DNA of 64,000 nt, taken from Moniliophthora roreri (Eukaryota; Basidiomycota; Agaricomycetes; Agaricales; Marasmiaceae). Below, one piece after another: positions 32,581 through 44,942 of the stretch. The position numbers and the translations under genes are program-made. Location of the stretch: NCBI GenBank assembly GCA_001466705.2, contig LATX02000186.1, forward strand, positions 186,001 to 250,000, in the 5' to 3' direction. The notes below the pieces were generated by a model. It was not told where the DNA came from. It saw nothing but the letters and a program-made list of their open reading frames with translations, and searched no databases. The stretch's first letter is position 1. Every line of letters begins with the position of its first letter.

Positions 32581-34650
32581 GCAAAGAGCAGTGAAACCAC
32601 AGAGGCAGAATGACAATTCAGCAGTGTGTTGTAGATTAATAAATATGGTCAAGGAATGGGAAGGGGGAAATGATAAAGGTACTGGTGGGAATAATAAAGG
32701 TACCGAATTTGGTCATGACGTGCAGTTGGCAGGGTCCGCTTTATAACGTGTCGGGGTTGCATTGCTGGGGAGAATTACATTATTTCTACATGGACTGCTC
32801 CCATATCTGCATGGGTATCTATGTTTCCAGGTGTTCTAGATTCTATAATTTGTATTTTCTCTTTTCTAAGTCAGGTATCTATGAGCAGATGGCTGTATCT
32901 GTCCCGTCTTTTGACAGCATTTCCCTTTTCTAGTATCTGCACATTGGCAGTGGCCTAGATGCCAAAGTTTCCAAGGTCGGAATTCATATGTCTCATTGTA
33001 TCTGTCTGTAGGTAGTGGATGTCCTTCGGAAGTGATTTCTGTCTTTCCAAGCAGTCTTTGTACCTAGTTTGCTTATTGCATATTGTTTAGCCACTGGTGA
33101 ATTCTTTATTAAGAGATCGCCTGCTTTGACTCTGATCTGTATATTGACTTCGGAGGAGGATCGTTCTATGATTGTTCCTGTTCTAAGTTGTCTTTCTGTT
33201 TTGATGTCTCCTCTAAGTACCTCTGTACTGTTTGACTGTGTTCATTGGGCCATAGTTAGATTCCCTACAGGTTTCAGGAGTGATCTGCTTCAGATCTGAT
33301 ACATAGATAGGTCAGAAAGTACAGCTTAGACACCTCTGTATAGTGTATCATATAGCTCTTCATACTTTCTAAAGTACCACAGCTTCTCTAAGGCAATGAC
33401 TAGCAGACTGGGCTCACTCTAGTCCTTATTACCTGTTATCTCATGTCATATTAAAGTGTTCCAATTCAGAAATAGTGTAAAATGAATAAAAGTGGGTCTT
33501 TTCTAGGTTCAACATATTAGCGGCAAGAGCATCAGCCTCTTCTGCCCTNCCTAGCTTTTATTTATATCTCTGGTTTGGGTTACAATCTCAGGTCTCAACT
33601 AGCCTGTGCCTCTTGCACAACTAAATAAGCTAGGGCCCAAAGTGGTTGAAAAATACTGATTGCCAGTAGCTCTTCTACCTGAACAACAATGTCATACACT
33701 CTGGTAATTGGTGGGCAGTATCTCTTCTGCTTTCCACCTACAAAACATGTCCCCTTATATACTCTACAACATAAATAATCTAATATATCTGTCACACATA
33801 CAAATAAAACTGAGTTGGATGCTAAATATTATATAAACTGAGCTGTGTTTGGTAATTTCTCTGTCACAGTGTCCAATTGTAGTCAGACTTCATAGCCATA
33901 ATTTCTTTTATTCTTTTTCTATAATGATTGTGCAGTCTCCTGACACTAATCATTTGCAATTTCCTTGATCAAACAGCTCTCCTTCCGACTCCATTTGAAA
34001 ATATTATACTTCCATGCCACTCCACATGGTTTCTTCCTTCTCTGTCTATTGTCATCTGCTCTGTGGACACGTAATATGCTTCCATTTCTCCTCTAAAGTG
34101 TACGCATAAGCTCAGCCATGCTATCTTCTCGTCATACAGCTTTGTCTTCTGCTTTCCATGATACAGGCACCTTTCCAGTAACCGATCGTCTATTTCATTT
34201 GTCTAATTTGATATTGGTATCTTGAGTATCCCCCGCCGATAATTTGTCATTCTCTGTTTCATATCTGTTTCTCGGTAATATTCTCGTTGATGTATCATCG
34301 AAGGCTTTTATTCTTCCTTCAAGTTGGGTGTGGTTTGAAAATATTGTTTAAAATTGAAAATATTCCCTTTGGTAAGCTTTCGATAGAGAGGTGTGATGTG
34401 GTGTGGTTCCCTACAGGTTTTGGGATGCTCCTCTGTATTCAGATTCGCTGTTTATTTTCATACTAGCAGTGGTTGGGTACCCTTGTATGGCCTACCGTCA
34501 ACTATTACTCTGCTAATATTTTGTATCCTTCTCTACTACTCACTTTGACTAGCTGCTCAGGGCTCACACTAGTCCTCAATTCCCTTGTATATGTCATTTT
34601 CAACCATAAAAGTGCAAAATATTCTNAAGGTGCTTAGAGGCTATACACGA
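32580..34650 (-). mobile_element. Degenerate AT-rich region, possibly an eroded Ty1/copia-like element
   Basis: No intact frame. On the minus strand near 32960-32920 the peptide ATANVQILEKGNAVKR, preceded by YMNSDLGNF, resembles the GAG-pre-integrase part of copia polyproteins (LGH..NVQ.LAK..AV.G). The whole 32.6-34.6 kb stretch is pyrimidine-rich on the plus strand, so its minus strand is purine-rich as a gag-pol template would be. Single Ns occur at 33549 and 34626. No long terminal repeats or reverse transcriptase motif could be identified, so the call is tentative. Confidence 0.3.
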
Positions 34651-34899
34651 TGAGATCATAACTATCTGGAATTTCAATGACCCTAACATGGTACAGTGCA
34701 CAATCTTCGTACTGGAACTAAGCTGACAGGGTTTGACGGAAGCGCTTGCGTTCTTTGGAGTTCAAGCGGGTTCTTTCCCAGCTAGTCGATGAAGTGTCGG
34801 AGCGACCCTCAACGCGAGTCACGTAAGGGCTTTTCGTGGTTCTAGAATCTGGCGTTTACGATTCGAGTCACTTATAGTCCAGATATCATCCGAATATTA

Positions 34900-35349
34900 A
34901 TGACCTACATCATAGGTAAGTATGATGCGTCCTCACTGAGGATAACCTGTGTTCACTTTATCCTCCAAGACCTAACGATCATCATGCAAAGCCTGTTTTG
35001 GCTAACGCAGGCTCGCGGCGATGGACATCCCGTGACGAAGCCGCTTCTACGGCTTGCGTATGCTGCATATGCAGATTGCGAGGAGGGGGCGTCCAGCCGG
35101 GTGCATGATGCCATTCAATCATTTGTCACGCCAACTGCACTTTTCAGAATCCGGGGGAAGGATTTAACGTTTGACAAGATAGTGGAACTTATTCACGCCA
35201 ACCGGTTTACACCTTCAGAAAACTTTCTAAGGTACTCTCCCGCCTGCCAAGCGACTCTGCCTTGCTCAGACTTCTTCTTTTCCTCTTACAGCTTTGTTTC
35301 TGACCACCGGGCAAAATGTTTAGTTCAACGACAGTGGACGGTCGAATAG
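34900..35349 (+). other. Orphan coding-like segment, unknown
   Basis: An open plus-strand frame of 149 codons. Its central part, ARGDGHPVTKPLLRLAYAAY to GKDLTFDKIVELIHANRFTP, has balanced composition and ends at a good donor (AAGGTACTC near 35231), unlike its AT-rich surroundings. It abuts the truncated end of the first Hsp70-like copy. I do not recognise the family; it may be a fragment of a gene or element inserted there. Confidence 0.3.
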
Positions 35350-36890
35350 ACATACTTACACAAAGCCATCAGGTCTCGAAAGAGTGAGTTTCATTTCAGC
35401 CAAAGCGCTCTGAAGATTAGAGAATAGCCATTCACTGGCCGCAAATCCTCCTACAAGTAGAACGGACTGCAAGACGGGAGATCATGAACAGATGTGCCCA
35501 CAATTGATTTAATGAACTGACTGAGATAGGACTCCTGGATTCCTTCTGTTGTTCTTGAATAGCCTCAATGATCCCTTGGATGGATGGCGCAAAGAACTGC
35601 TTCATGACATCGCTGTGACATTGGCGTTAGCCTGAATATACGTATTGAGATGGAAACAGAGTAACTACCCCGATATCTTCATTTGACCGTTTTTGATACG
35701 GAGGAATCGTCTCGAAAGAGATGTTTCGTCGATTTATCAAACACTGAGATGATGTGCATGACGTCCTGTTCATTCCCGTATCGCGAGCCCTTCAATCGGT
35801 CTGGAAGAATCACGCGATTCAAATACTTGGAAGAAGTGTATTGTGAATGATCTCCCACCTTCCAAGTAAGCTTCCGCACGACGTGTAACATAAACAGATC
35901 CTTGTAGTCGACCTGTTTTCAGATGTGAGAACACCCGGAGAACCACTCAGCCTCGGCAACTTACACTGTGTACGAGCAACCTCTTCAAACCCACCCGAAG
36001 CTGCGTTGGCGTAGGCACTCAGGTCGATCGTGCCCCCACCTGCGTCAACGACAATAATACCCTGGCCGACCTGGGCGTTGCATTGATGAGTTTCATTTGT
36101 CAAAGCATCGTAGAGTGAAGACTACTTACGGCGGCATCACCATTCATCACACCTTTGTTAATGCAATAATGAAGACTGGCCTCTCCTCCTGTCACGAACT
36201 GCAGCCTCGATTCTTCATCATGGACGGTTATGAGGCCTGCACGAATCGCAGCCTGACGCATTTGCGATTGTTGGAAGCCTTCCCAGCCATTCGGATGCGT
36301 CAGAACGTAGTCAATATTGTCTTCTACACTGCCCCAAAACTGAGGATCGCGGCTCTTCTTGATGTAATCGACCGCACAGGCATGCAAGTATTGTAAGAAA
36401 TCGGCAAAGACGTCAATCACGGTCTTATTCAGTGGCAATGGTGGTACGTCGCTGTCATGGACATGGGTGGCCGAGAGGTGTTTGGGGCGCATGTGTAACT
36501 TAAACCTGTACACGAAGATATGAAGGGGTCGTGACGGTATGTCTGTTCACTAACCACTCTACTTTTATAAAATCTTCATCTTCCGCCAAGTCGAGAAAGG
36601 CTTCTTCTGTAGCCTCCGAACCAACTGCGCAAACCTTTCCAGATTGATCATAGCAGACAATCGAGGGTATTTTAGAGTCGCCTCTAGTGCTCAATTGTCC
36701 GGGGAAGCTGTTGGTGGCAGTAAGAGCAACGTCGGAATTACAGAACGAGATGCGACCTTGTAACCCCTTCAACGACTGGTGGTAGTCCCGGATCAAGGAT
36801 GGAGTACGACACTCCACTATAGGTTGTTCCGATATCAAATGCGATGACAAGCTTGCGAGACGATCCTCGGTAATTTGGACGTGTAGACAT
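35288..36890 (-). pseudogene. HSPA12-like Hsp70 protein, copy 1 (deleted and truncated)
   Basis: Starts MSTRPNYRGSSRKLVIAFDI with the phosphate-1 motif FDIGTTYSG. It continues through FPGQLSTRGDSKIPSIVCYD, FKLHMRPKHL, IVVDAGGGTIDLSAY (phosphate-2) and LLVGGFAASEWLFSN (adenosine motif). Against copies 2 and 3 it lacks about 49 nt after DDSSVS (the YIRFGSARD block, near 35693), which shifts the frame. It also loses homology right after the NKAV codons at about 35288, so the C-terminal third is missing. Members of this family are ATPase-domain proteins related to Hsp70 with divergent C-termini; roles in fungi are unclear. The start codon lies 478 nt from that of a divergent coiled-coil gene. Confidence 0.75.
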
Positions 36891-37368
36891 CGTGGTAGAG
36901 CGCTCTGTTCTGAGTTGTGAGAAAGAACAAGATTCATGGAGAATAAATTTTACCGTTTAGGTCGTAGAAGTAATCAGATTTCGGTTAGTGATTGCACAAT
37001 GCAAGAAGCTGGACGCCAAGGTAAGAAGGAAAGTAATGTGGATAGGAAGGAAGAGCGCGTTTGACGCTCCGTCGAGGTGACTCCTATTACCCAGCCAAAC
37101 AAATAAAGCCACGTGTGGCCCAGAAGAAACCCTGAAACGCACGCCTCGATCATAAATTAAATGGTTCGCAGGTGGTGATCAGTCTGCTTGCATTGACCTG
37201 TTCTATTTTCCGTAATACCACTGTAATACCACGTTGGACTACGTACTGCCGTAGAGATCTGAGTGTTATGCGAGAGAAGAAGTAACACGAGGTACACACA
37301 TTGCATGGTTTAAACATCTTCCTTCCAATCCAACCTTCCTATACCTCAACTTCAGCACATCACCCAAT
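36891..37368. promoter_or_regulatory. Divergent promoter region, Hsp70-like copy 1 / coiled-coil gene 1
   Basis: 478 nt between the two start codons, with no other gene. The same head-to-head layout recurs at 44943-45548, so a shared, bidirectional regulatory region is a reasonable inference. I did not identify a clear heat-shock element. Confidence 0.45.
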
Positions 37369-39105
37369 ATGTTGAAAACAGTAGCCAACTATATTGGCCT
37401 TTCCTCCAACAGCAGCACTCCGCATAGTCCAGAGCAGCCGGCAGCGACGGGCACATCAGAGTCAATTCGCAAGCCAGCAGCGGCCACGTCCCACTCGAGG
37501 CGTCATGAAATGGCGAAGGAGGTTAGTAATACCTCGCGCTCCCAGCATGCATCCAGAGGGATTAGCTCTCGACGGAGAGACGACAGGGATGGTGACCGAA
37601 GACTTGCAAAGAGCAGCATCACGAGCAAGAGCCGACCGGAAGCGGAGAAGAGCAATAACAGGTTGTCAATCTCGAATTTTTGGCCGAAGAAAGATACGGA
37701 AGAGGATAGCCGTGAGGAAGAAGTGCTGCGAGATCGTTTAAATGAGCTGGAACAAGAATACAAGTCACTCACAGCAAAATACGATGAAGCGACTTCGTAT
37801 CACCGCAGCCTGGAGGAAACCGTCGAGAATTCTAAAAATGATTTGAAGAAGGCCATGGGAACGATTAGAGCCAGAGAAGAAGAGGTAAAGAAGGCAGAGA
37901 AACGGGCAGAGGATGCTGGGTTGGAGTTGGAACGACGTCAAAACGAGAATCGTTTACAGCTGGAGCAGCACCAAAGCGTCAAAAGAAGTTTACAGGCTTC
38001 GTTGGATCGGAAGGAAGAAGAACAACGTTCTCTCCGCTCCGAGTATGACAATCTAGCCAGGCACTACCAGGACCTGGAAGCCAAGGCTCGCGCCGTTGAT
38101 GAAGATCGCAAGCGCTTGAAGATGCAGCTTGACCATCAGACTGCAGAAATCGATGATCTTCGAAAGAAATACGACGCATGCCGACAAATGCTCGAACTCC
38201 GTACGAAAGAGCTCCAAGGTGCACAGGAGTACTTGCATTCCACCCGCACGTACTCTGGTGCCGATCTCATTCGACTTATCGAGTCCTTGAACGGCGAAAT
38301 CATGCAGGCAGCAGCGTCCATTACAGATACGTTGGACATTGCGACGATCGCTTCCAATCGACGGAGCATGGGGTCGCACAAGGTGGCAAGGAGAGAGCTC
38401 AGCCCATTCTTAGCTGACGAAACCGTGACACTGTTACATAGCATCGAAATCGACGATTTGGATATCCTGATACAGAGTGCATTTCAAGCGGCGATGGCCT
38501 ATCAGTGCACTATCTGGATCAATGCCTGGTCTCCGGAGGACGGCCAGGACAATTTCCTTCGCGACCTTTTTCAGAAACAAGGTATGCAGTCATCGACCTC
38601 TCTCAGTTTATGCATGACTCACTATTAGTGTTTAGCGCTCTCTCCGGTCGCTGGTAGATGGCGAGCGATCACCAAGACGCATACCAAGTATGCCGTGATA
38701 GACCAAATCGAGTTGAAGATGCATGACCGTATCTTTGACGCTATCGTAGCGGTCATATACGTTGCTGGATTGTCGCCAAAAGACAAGGAACATGAAGGAG
38801 AGATCACAAAAATCATTAGAGAGAGAATCGTGATCATCGCCAATCAAGCTCTTCAAATCGACAGGATCATTGGGTTGGAGATGACGTCTGAGGAGTTGGA
38901 AGTCTACGTGGCACCAGTGGGAGAACCACTCGACCAAGACTTGATGGAAGACGTTTTCGAGAGGAATTCGTCCGATGCTGAAGCCAATTGCCGTGCATTA
39001 TGCACAACAGACATGGGTCTACGTTGCAGGCAAGCACAGGGAGCCGAGGAGGTCTGGCAAGTGATGTTGAGGGCAAAAGTTGTCGGGGATACAGCGTTCG
39101 CCTAA
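37369..39105 (+). CDS. Coiled-coil protein 1 with conserved SLNGEI C-terminal domain
   Basis: Two exons, 37369-38581 and 38636-39105, give 560 residues. Residues 1-110 are Ser/Arg-rich and disordered. Residues about 112-300 form a long coiled coil (LRDRLNELEQEYKSLTAKY onward, heptads rich in E, K and L). The C-terminal half starts with the motif LIRLIESLNGEIMQAAASIT and is mostly helical, with WRAITKTHTKYAV and CTTDMGLRC near the end. The gene at 45549 has the same order (VRFVRSLNGEIRRASGLLVD, WRILTRKYIRQAL, LCTTDLGL) and an intron at the same place, so they are paralogues. No known domain; I recall similar hypothetical proteins in Agaricomycetes. It is divergent from an HSPA12-like gene, which suggests a functional link, not proven. 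Confidence 0.8.
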
Positions 39106-39631
39106 GAGACCATACTGAGCGATTTCTTCCTGATGTATTCATTCCTTGAATTCTTATTGTACATTTCTTCGGTTATATCTGAGATGGAGAGTGAGATGAC
39201 GAGCAGAATTGTACTAAAGGCTGCACGCACCTAATACTACCAAGTTGAATACCTTTGCGAGGCTCTTCCTCACTAGCGGGAGTAACTCTACCTCTCACTC
39301 CTTGATGAGTCTGGGGGATATGGAGGTGATAACTAAGCATAAACCAATCGAGTCTGGCGTCATGGGCCTGGAGAAGGGGAAAAACAAGATCATGGATTTT
39401 CGACCCGAAGTTCAATGCCACGTGTTACCATGTCAAGTACAAGTACGCGTAGTGTAAAGATTTAGATAGAGTCGATGTAAAATATACATTATGAGCAAGA
39501 AATTAGGATGACTTCAAAATTCAAACCCGTTCTCCATTCAAGTTCAGCGACGTTCAGTATGAACATGGTCATACACAACAATGGCGGAACTCCTGTAAAA
39601 GACATTGAGACACCATTTCGTAGCATCGCGG
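39106..39631. other. Intergenic, convergent 3' ends
   Basis: About 525 nt between the stop of coiled-coil gene 1 and the stop of Hsp70-like copy 2. No gene recognised. Confidence 0.4.
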
Positions 39632-41972
39632 TCATGCCAACCTTTTCTCTTGGCCCTACAGAGGAGGTATAAGTACTGTATTATGATGTGGTGAAGAGGA
39701 ACTTACTTCTTCTTTCCAACAGATTTGTGCCTTCAATTCCGTCAACCCAAAGAGTAGAACAATCTCATAGTTAGCATAGTAGTACGATTGTCCAAAAGGC
39801 GAGCGGCGTGTCCGTATACAGCGTGAAGAGCGGAGGTCTGCTTCAATTGTGCACAATGTTGAGAACATATCTGCCAACAGTCTCAACTAAGCTTCACTCG
39901 ATGAAGGGATCGCTACAACATGACGTACTGGGCTCACTGTCCCTCCATATTCGGGCTTCCTTCGATTTACCACGATAGCAGAGAATTTCAGTTCTCATGT
40001 TCTCCAGCGACTCCCGCTCAAAACTTTGGCGACTATAGCCTTGCCGGAATTCCGTTTCCTCCTCAACCCGTGAGCCCTTGAATAATGTTGTGATTAGAGT
40101 CACTAGCCCTCATCCACATAGTCTCTTACCTTGGGTAAAATCACGTCAAAAAGCCCGGATATATAAGTTTGACCGTCGGGTTGTACGTATGTGGCAAAAG
40201 CACGCTTTTGATGCTCGGGATCGGCAGAATTAAAGCGCACTTTGAATCTAACCCCGTAATTGAAGCGAGATACTCGAGTGGTTACGCAATGATCGAGGTA
40301 GAAAGAGACTGCGCCTTCCGCCACAGCCTTGTTTCTGCATGTTGGCTCAGGCATAACAGCTTAAATGACAATGAAAAGAGATTGACATACACAAATCCAT
40401 CTGGCCTTGAAAGAGTCAAGCCCATGTCGGCTAGAGCTTTCTCTAGGTTGGAGAACAGCCAGTCACTGGCCGCGAAACCACCGACGAGGAGAATAGACTG
40501 GAAAACAAATAGTCAATCGGCGGCAGATAGCATGGTTGACCACTGACCACGATCGGAATATGTGATTGCTTCTACTGTTCACTGATGGCTTCGACAATTT
40601 CATCAATGCAAGGGGCGAAAAATTTTTTCATAACCTCTCTGGTGGGATATCAGTTAGTGGAGGGTTCTCCAAGAGAATGATACCAGCTAGCCCTGAAATC
40701 TTCATCTGACCACCTTTTATATCCACTTCAGGATCTTTGTCTCGCGCGCTTCCAAAGCGAATGTAGCTGATGGAGGAATCGTCTCGGAAGAGATGCTTTG
40801 TTGACTTATCGAACACGGAGGTGATGTGGGTAATATCTTGATCATTCCCATATCGCGAACCCTTGAGACGGTCTGAAAAGCTTGCTGAGTCGAAGAGTAA
40901 CTGGCGGGTGAGCAGCATGTTACCTCTGAGGTAAACTTCAGCCCGACGAGTGACGTAGACCGATCCCTGCAGTCTGCCTATTCAGGGCATTATAGAGGCA
41001 CACAACAAACTTGAATACTTTGTCTACTCACACTGAGCAGGAACCATCTCTTCGAAACCTCCGGATGCTGTCTTGGCATACGCACTCAAGTCAATTGTAC
41101 CTCCTCCTGCGTCGACGATAATGACACCTCGGTCATGCTGAGAATACGAATTATCTGATAAGCTGAGTAAGGATGGTGGCTCACCATCTTGGCTTCATTC
41201 ATTGCCCCTTTGCTAATACAATAGTGAAGACTGGCCTCCCCCTCGGTCACAAATTGAAGGCGTGATTCCGGGTCATGAACGTTGATGAGACCCGCTTGAA
41301 TAGCAGCCTGACGCATCTGTGACTGTTGTAGGCCTTCCCAGCCGTTTGGGTGTGTCAAGACATAATCGATATCGTCTTCTACAGTACTCCAGAATTGAGG
41401 ACCGCGATTGTTCTTTATGTAGTCAGTCGCGCACGTGTGAGTGTAACGTAGGAAGTCTGCAAAAACGTCGATTGGTGTCTTGTTCAACGGAAGGGTCGGT
41501 ATATCGCTGTCATTGACGTGGGAGGACGGAAGATGTTTTGGACGCAGGTGGAGTTTAAACCTTAGACAAGACATGAAATCAGCGTCGGACATTTAAAAGA
41601 AAGATAGCGTTCCAAACGCTCACCATTCAATTGTCGTGAGTCCTCTGTCTTCGGCCAAATCCAAGAATGCTTCGTCAGTTGCCTCCGAGCCAGCAGCACA
41701 GACCTCTCTATATTCGTCATAACATATAATGGAAGGAATTTTTGAATCGCCTCTCGTATTGAGTTGCCCAGGAAAACTGTAAATCGTTGTGAGACAGCAT
41801 AAAGGGCCATTGTAGAAAGAATAAAACGCAACCTTGTCACGCCTTCGATGACTGCCAGTGGAGGTAAACCTGGATCGAGGACCGCAAAAGAGGCACCACT
41901 AAACGTAGTCCCAATATCGAAAGCGACGACCAGTTTTCGGCGCAAGCCTCGATAGTTTGGACGTGTAGACAT
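39632..41972 (-). pseudogene. HSPA12-like Hsp70 protein, copy 2 (one in-frame stop)
   Basis: Exons can be followed in frame from MSTRPNYRGLRRKLVVAFDI and FDIGTTFSGASF (phosphate-1) through FKLHLRPKHL, VIIVDAGGGTIDLSAYAKT, DRLKGSRYGNDQD, SYIRFGSARDKDPEVDIKGG, LLVGGFAASDWLFSNLEKAL, NKAVAEGAVSFYLDH and ELKAQICWKEE, to a last small exon ending GQEKRLA. In the helix REVMKKFFAPCIDEIVEAIS the next codons read EQ then TAG (40572-40574), where the other copies have Gln codons, so the chain would stop before the adenosine motif. One C-to-T change explains it. If this is a sequencing error the gene is otherwise complete. A minus-strand TATAAAG at 42026-42032 lies 54 nt or more upstream of the start. Confidence 0.72.
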
Positions 41973-42567
41973 TGTCAGAGATCTGGAAGAACAGGATGAA
42001 ATGAGTGGCTTGAGAGAAACGCACTCTTTATACCTCTATGAAAGCGATGCCGCGTGTTGATCGTGAAAATTCGCGAGCGTAAGGGTGACACTGTGGATCT
42101 GAGTCACTCTTTGACCCCGTAATTCAGAGCTGAACTTTTCGCGTCACTTCTTTGCAGAGGGTCTAATCACTGGCTCAAGAGTCCAGGAGAATCGTTGAAA
42201 AGAGACGACAGACGACAAGGCTTCAGACTAAGCGCCCTGCTGGGTTTTACGTAGTCTCGGGTACCCAGACTGACGATACTACCTGACGATCACAAGTGAT
42301 GTGGTAGTATGTAGATTTTACGTGGACCACGTGCTACAAGGGTGACCTGCCGTGACGGTAGAACACATTGACACCCTCCTTCAAAATGCTCGTCACGATA
42401 CAAAATACAGCTACTTTCACAAGAAAACCCGGGATTGCAAGGAAGATGAGCATGGATAGAAAGAAAATACAACGATCGCAGATAGCCTTCACACATGCCT
42501 CAACGAACCTCGTTGATCTGGTCGTACACGACAGTCGCTGGACCTCTGCCAGAGTTTGGGCCATCAA
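41973..42567. other. Intergenic between Hsp70-like copies 2 and 3
   Basis: About 595 nt. It contains the copy 2 promoter (minus-strand TATAAAG at 42026-42032). Short open frames on both strands around 42334-42567 have no similarity to any family I know. Confidence 0.4.
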
Positions 42568-44942
42568 TCAGTTATCCTTTGTTTCTGGAGTCAAATCTTG
42601 CTGCACAAACCTTTTCTCTTGACCCTGATATCATTCAGTGAGCTACACTGACCGTTGATATGAAGCTTTCGAAAACTTACATTCTCCGTCCAGCAGATCT
42701 GCGCTTTCAACTCTGTCAACCCAAACAACAAAACCACTTCGTACCTCGCCTCGTAGTATCGGCCTCTGTCGAGGGTGTATTTCTCTTGTATGAATCCCTC
42801 GGCAGTCGAAGTGTCTGCTTCTACAGTGCATAGAATAGAGAACATCTCTGTTTGATGGTTGAGACCTGATAAACTCTCTAAAGTTTGGTGATCACTCACT
42901 CGGTTCCACGTCAGTCCATCGCACGTTATTGGACCCTCGGTAGCACAAAATGTCGTCAGCGATTTTTTGCAGCGCCAACTTACTCGAACTTTGGCGGAAA
43001 TAGTGGCTACGAAATTCTGTTTCTTCCTGTACTCGAGCTCCCTGGTGGAAGATTCAGCAGCGAGTAAGCTAGCAACCTAAGGCACAGACCTTTGGAAGTA
43101 TGATGTCGAAGACATTTGGAATCGCTCTTCTACCCGAAGCTTGCAAGAAAATGGTCTGAGAGCGCCTCTGGTGCTGGGGATCGGAGGGATCAAAGGCCGT
43201 ACAGCACTCCGTGCCGTACGTGAATCGAGATATTCTCGCAGATACGCAATGGTCAAGATAGAAGGAAACGGCACCATCCGCTACCGCCTTATTGCTGAAA
43301 ATAGTAGGTCAATAACGTGTTTAGAACATTCTATCAGCGGTGGACATACACAAAGCCATCAGGTCGCGACAGCTTCAGCTGGAGCTGCTCCAAAAGCTTC
43401 TGAAGATTACTGAAAAGCCATTCGCTAGCAGCAAAACCGCCGACGAGATAGACGGACTGGATTTCTTAGTCGCCAATATTCTTAAACAAAAACAAGAGGG
43501 GATGTATTCACCGAAATCGGAACGTGGGCCTCCCTTTGCTGCTCTTGTATAGCTTCGAGGATTTCTTGGATAGACGGCGCAAAGAAATCTCGCATTACTT
43601 CACTGTACACGGATATATCATTTCGGCAATATAGACCATATTACCAGTGAGCACCTACCCAGCAATCTTCATTTGGCCACCTTTGATGTCTACATGAGGG
43701 TCTCGGTCTCGAGCGCTCCCAAATCGAATATAGCTGACAGCCGTGTCGTCCCTAAAGAGATGTTTTGTAGACTTGTCGAAGGTAGAGGTGATATGCATGA
43801 TATCCTGATCATTTCCGTATTTCGAGTCCTTCAGTCTCTCTAAGAGTGACGAGGGAGGTTCAGCCACTGTGCGAGGGGGAGAATGGGTCTCACTTACCTT
43901 TGAGGTATGCCTCGGCTCTGCGAGTTACATAGACGGATCCCTGAAGCCTACCTATCTTGCGTATCAGTGATCAAACATCAAGCATGATGTTGAATCCGAA
44001 CATACACTGTGTACGAGCAATCTCTTCAAATCCACTAGAAGGCGTCTTCACATATGCACTCAAGTCCACCGTACCTCCTCCTGCATCAACGATGATGACA
44101 CCTTGACGATCCTGAGCATAGTTTATGATGAGCATAGACCGAGGGATGCCGAGAACGTTCACCTACCATGTCCGGTTCATTCATCACTCCCTTGTTGATG
44201 CAGTAGTGGAGGCTAGCCTCACCCTCAGTAACGAACTGAAGGCGAGTTTCGATATCTGCCGACGTGATCAAGCCAGCGCGAATCGCAGCTTGACGCATCA
44301 GTGCTTGCTGCGGTCCCTCCCATCCGTTCGGATGGGTAAGCACATAGTCGATACTACTTTCGATGGAACTCCAAAACTGCGGGCCGCGGCTATTCTTGAT
44401 ATAATCAACGGTGCAAGTGTGGAGGTATTGCAAGAAATCCGCAAAAACATCAATTGCGGTCTTGTTCGGTGGCAGCGGTGGTAGGTCATGATCCTGAACG
44501 TGTGAAGTTTCGAGATGTTTGGGTCGGAGGTGCAGTTTGAACCTAAAGGATGGATAAGGTTCGAGCGATCACCAGTCCACAGAAATGAAAATAATCTTAC
44601 CATTCGATCTTCATGAGATCTTCGTCATCTGCCAACTCCAAGAACGCTTCCTCGGTAGCCTCTGAGCCGACGGCACGTACATTTCCAGCCTGGTCATAGT
44701 AGATGACGGACGGAATCTTGGAGTCGCCTCTGGTACTCAGTTGGGCAGGAAAACTGAATGAATTCAAGACTTAGCATCGTTCATCCTGCGGAGAAAAAAT
44801 GTGTTGACCTGGTGACGCTTTCAATCACCGGTGGTAAGCCGGGATCGAGTATAGCGAAAGAGGCACCGCTGTATGTCGTACCGACATCGAACGCGATTAC
44901 CATCTTTCGAAATAATCCTTCGTAATTTGGACGTGTCGACAT
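42568..44942 (-). CDS. HSPA12-like Hsp70 protein, copy 3 (intact)
   Basis: The only one of the three copies with no defect that I can find. It starts MSTRPNYEGLFRKMVIAFDV with FDVGTTYSGASF. Then, over about a dozen exons with short GT-AG introns: QLSTRGDSKIPSVIYYD, FKLHLRPKHLETSHVQD, SSIDYVLTHPNGWEG, VIIVDAGGGTVDLSAY (phosphate-2), RLQGSVYVTRRAEAYL, SYIRFGSARDRDPHVDIKGG, EVMRDFFAPSIQEILEAIQ, VYLVGGFAASEWLFSNLQ (adenosine motif), NKAVADGAVSFYLDHC, VQEETEFRSHYF and ELKAQICWTEN, ending GQEKRFVQQDLTPETKDN. The nucleotide-binding motifs argue for an active ATPase; the C-terminal part lacks a canonical substrate-binding domain, as in HSPA12. Head-to-head with coiled-coil gene 2, with 606 nt between starts. 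Confidence 0.82.

Noticed and set aside
38053..38444. Minus-strand frames opposite coiled-coil gene 1
   Set aside because: They are antisense to a long frame with clear heptads and a paralogue.
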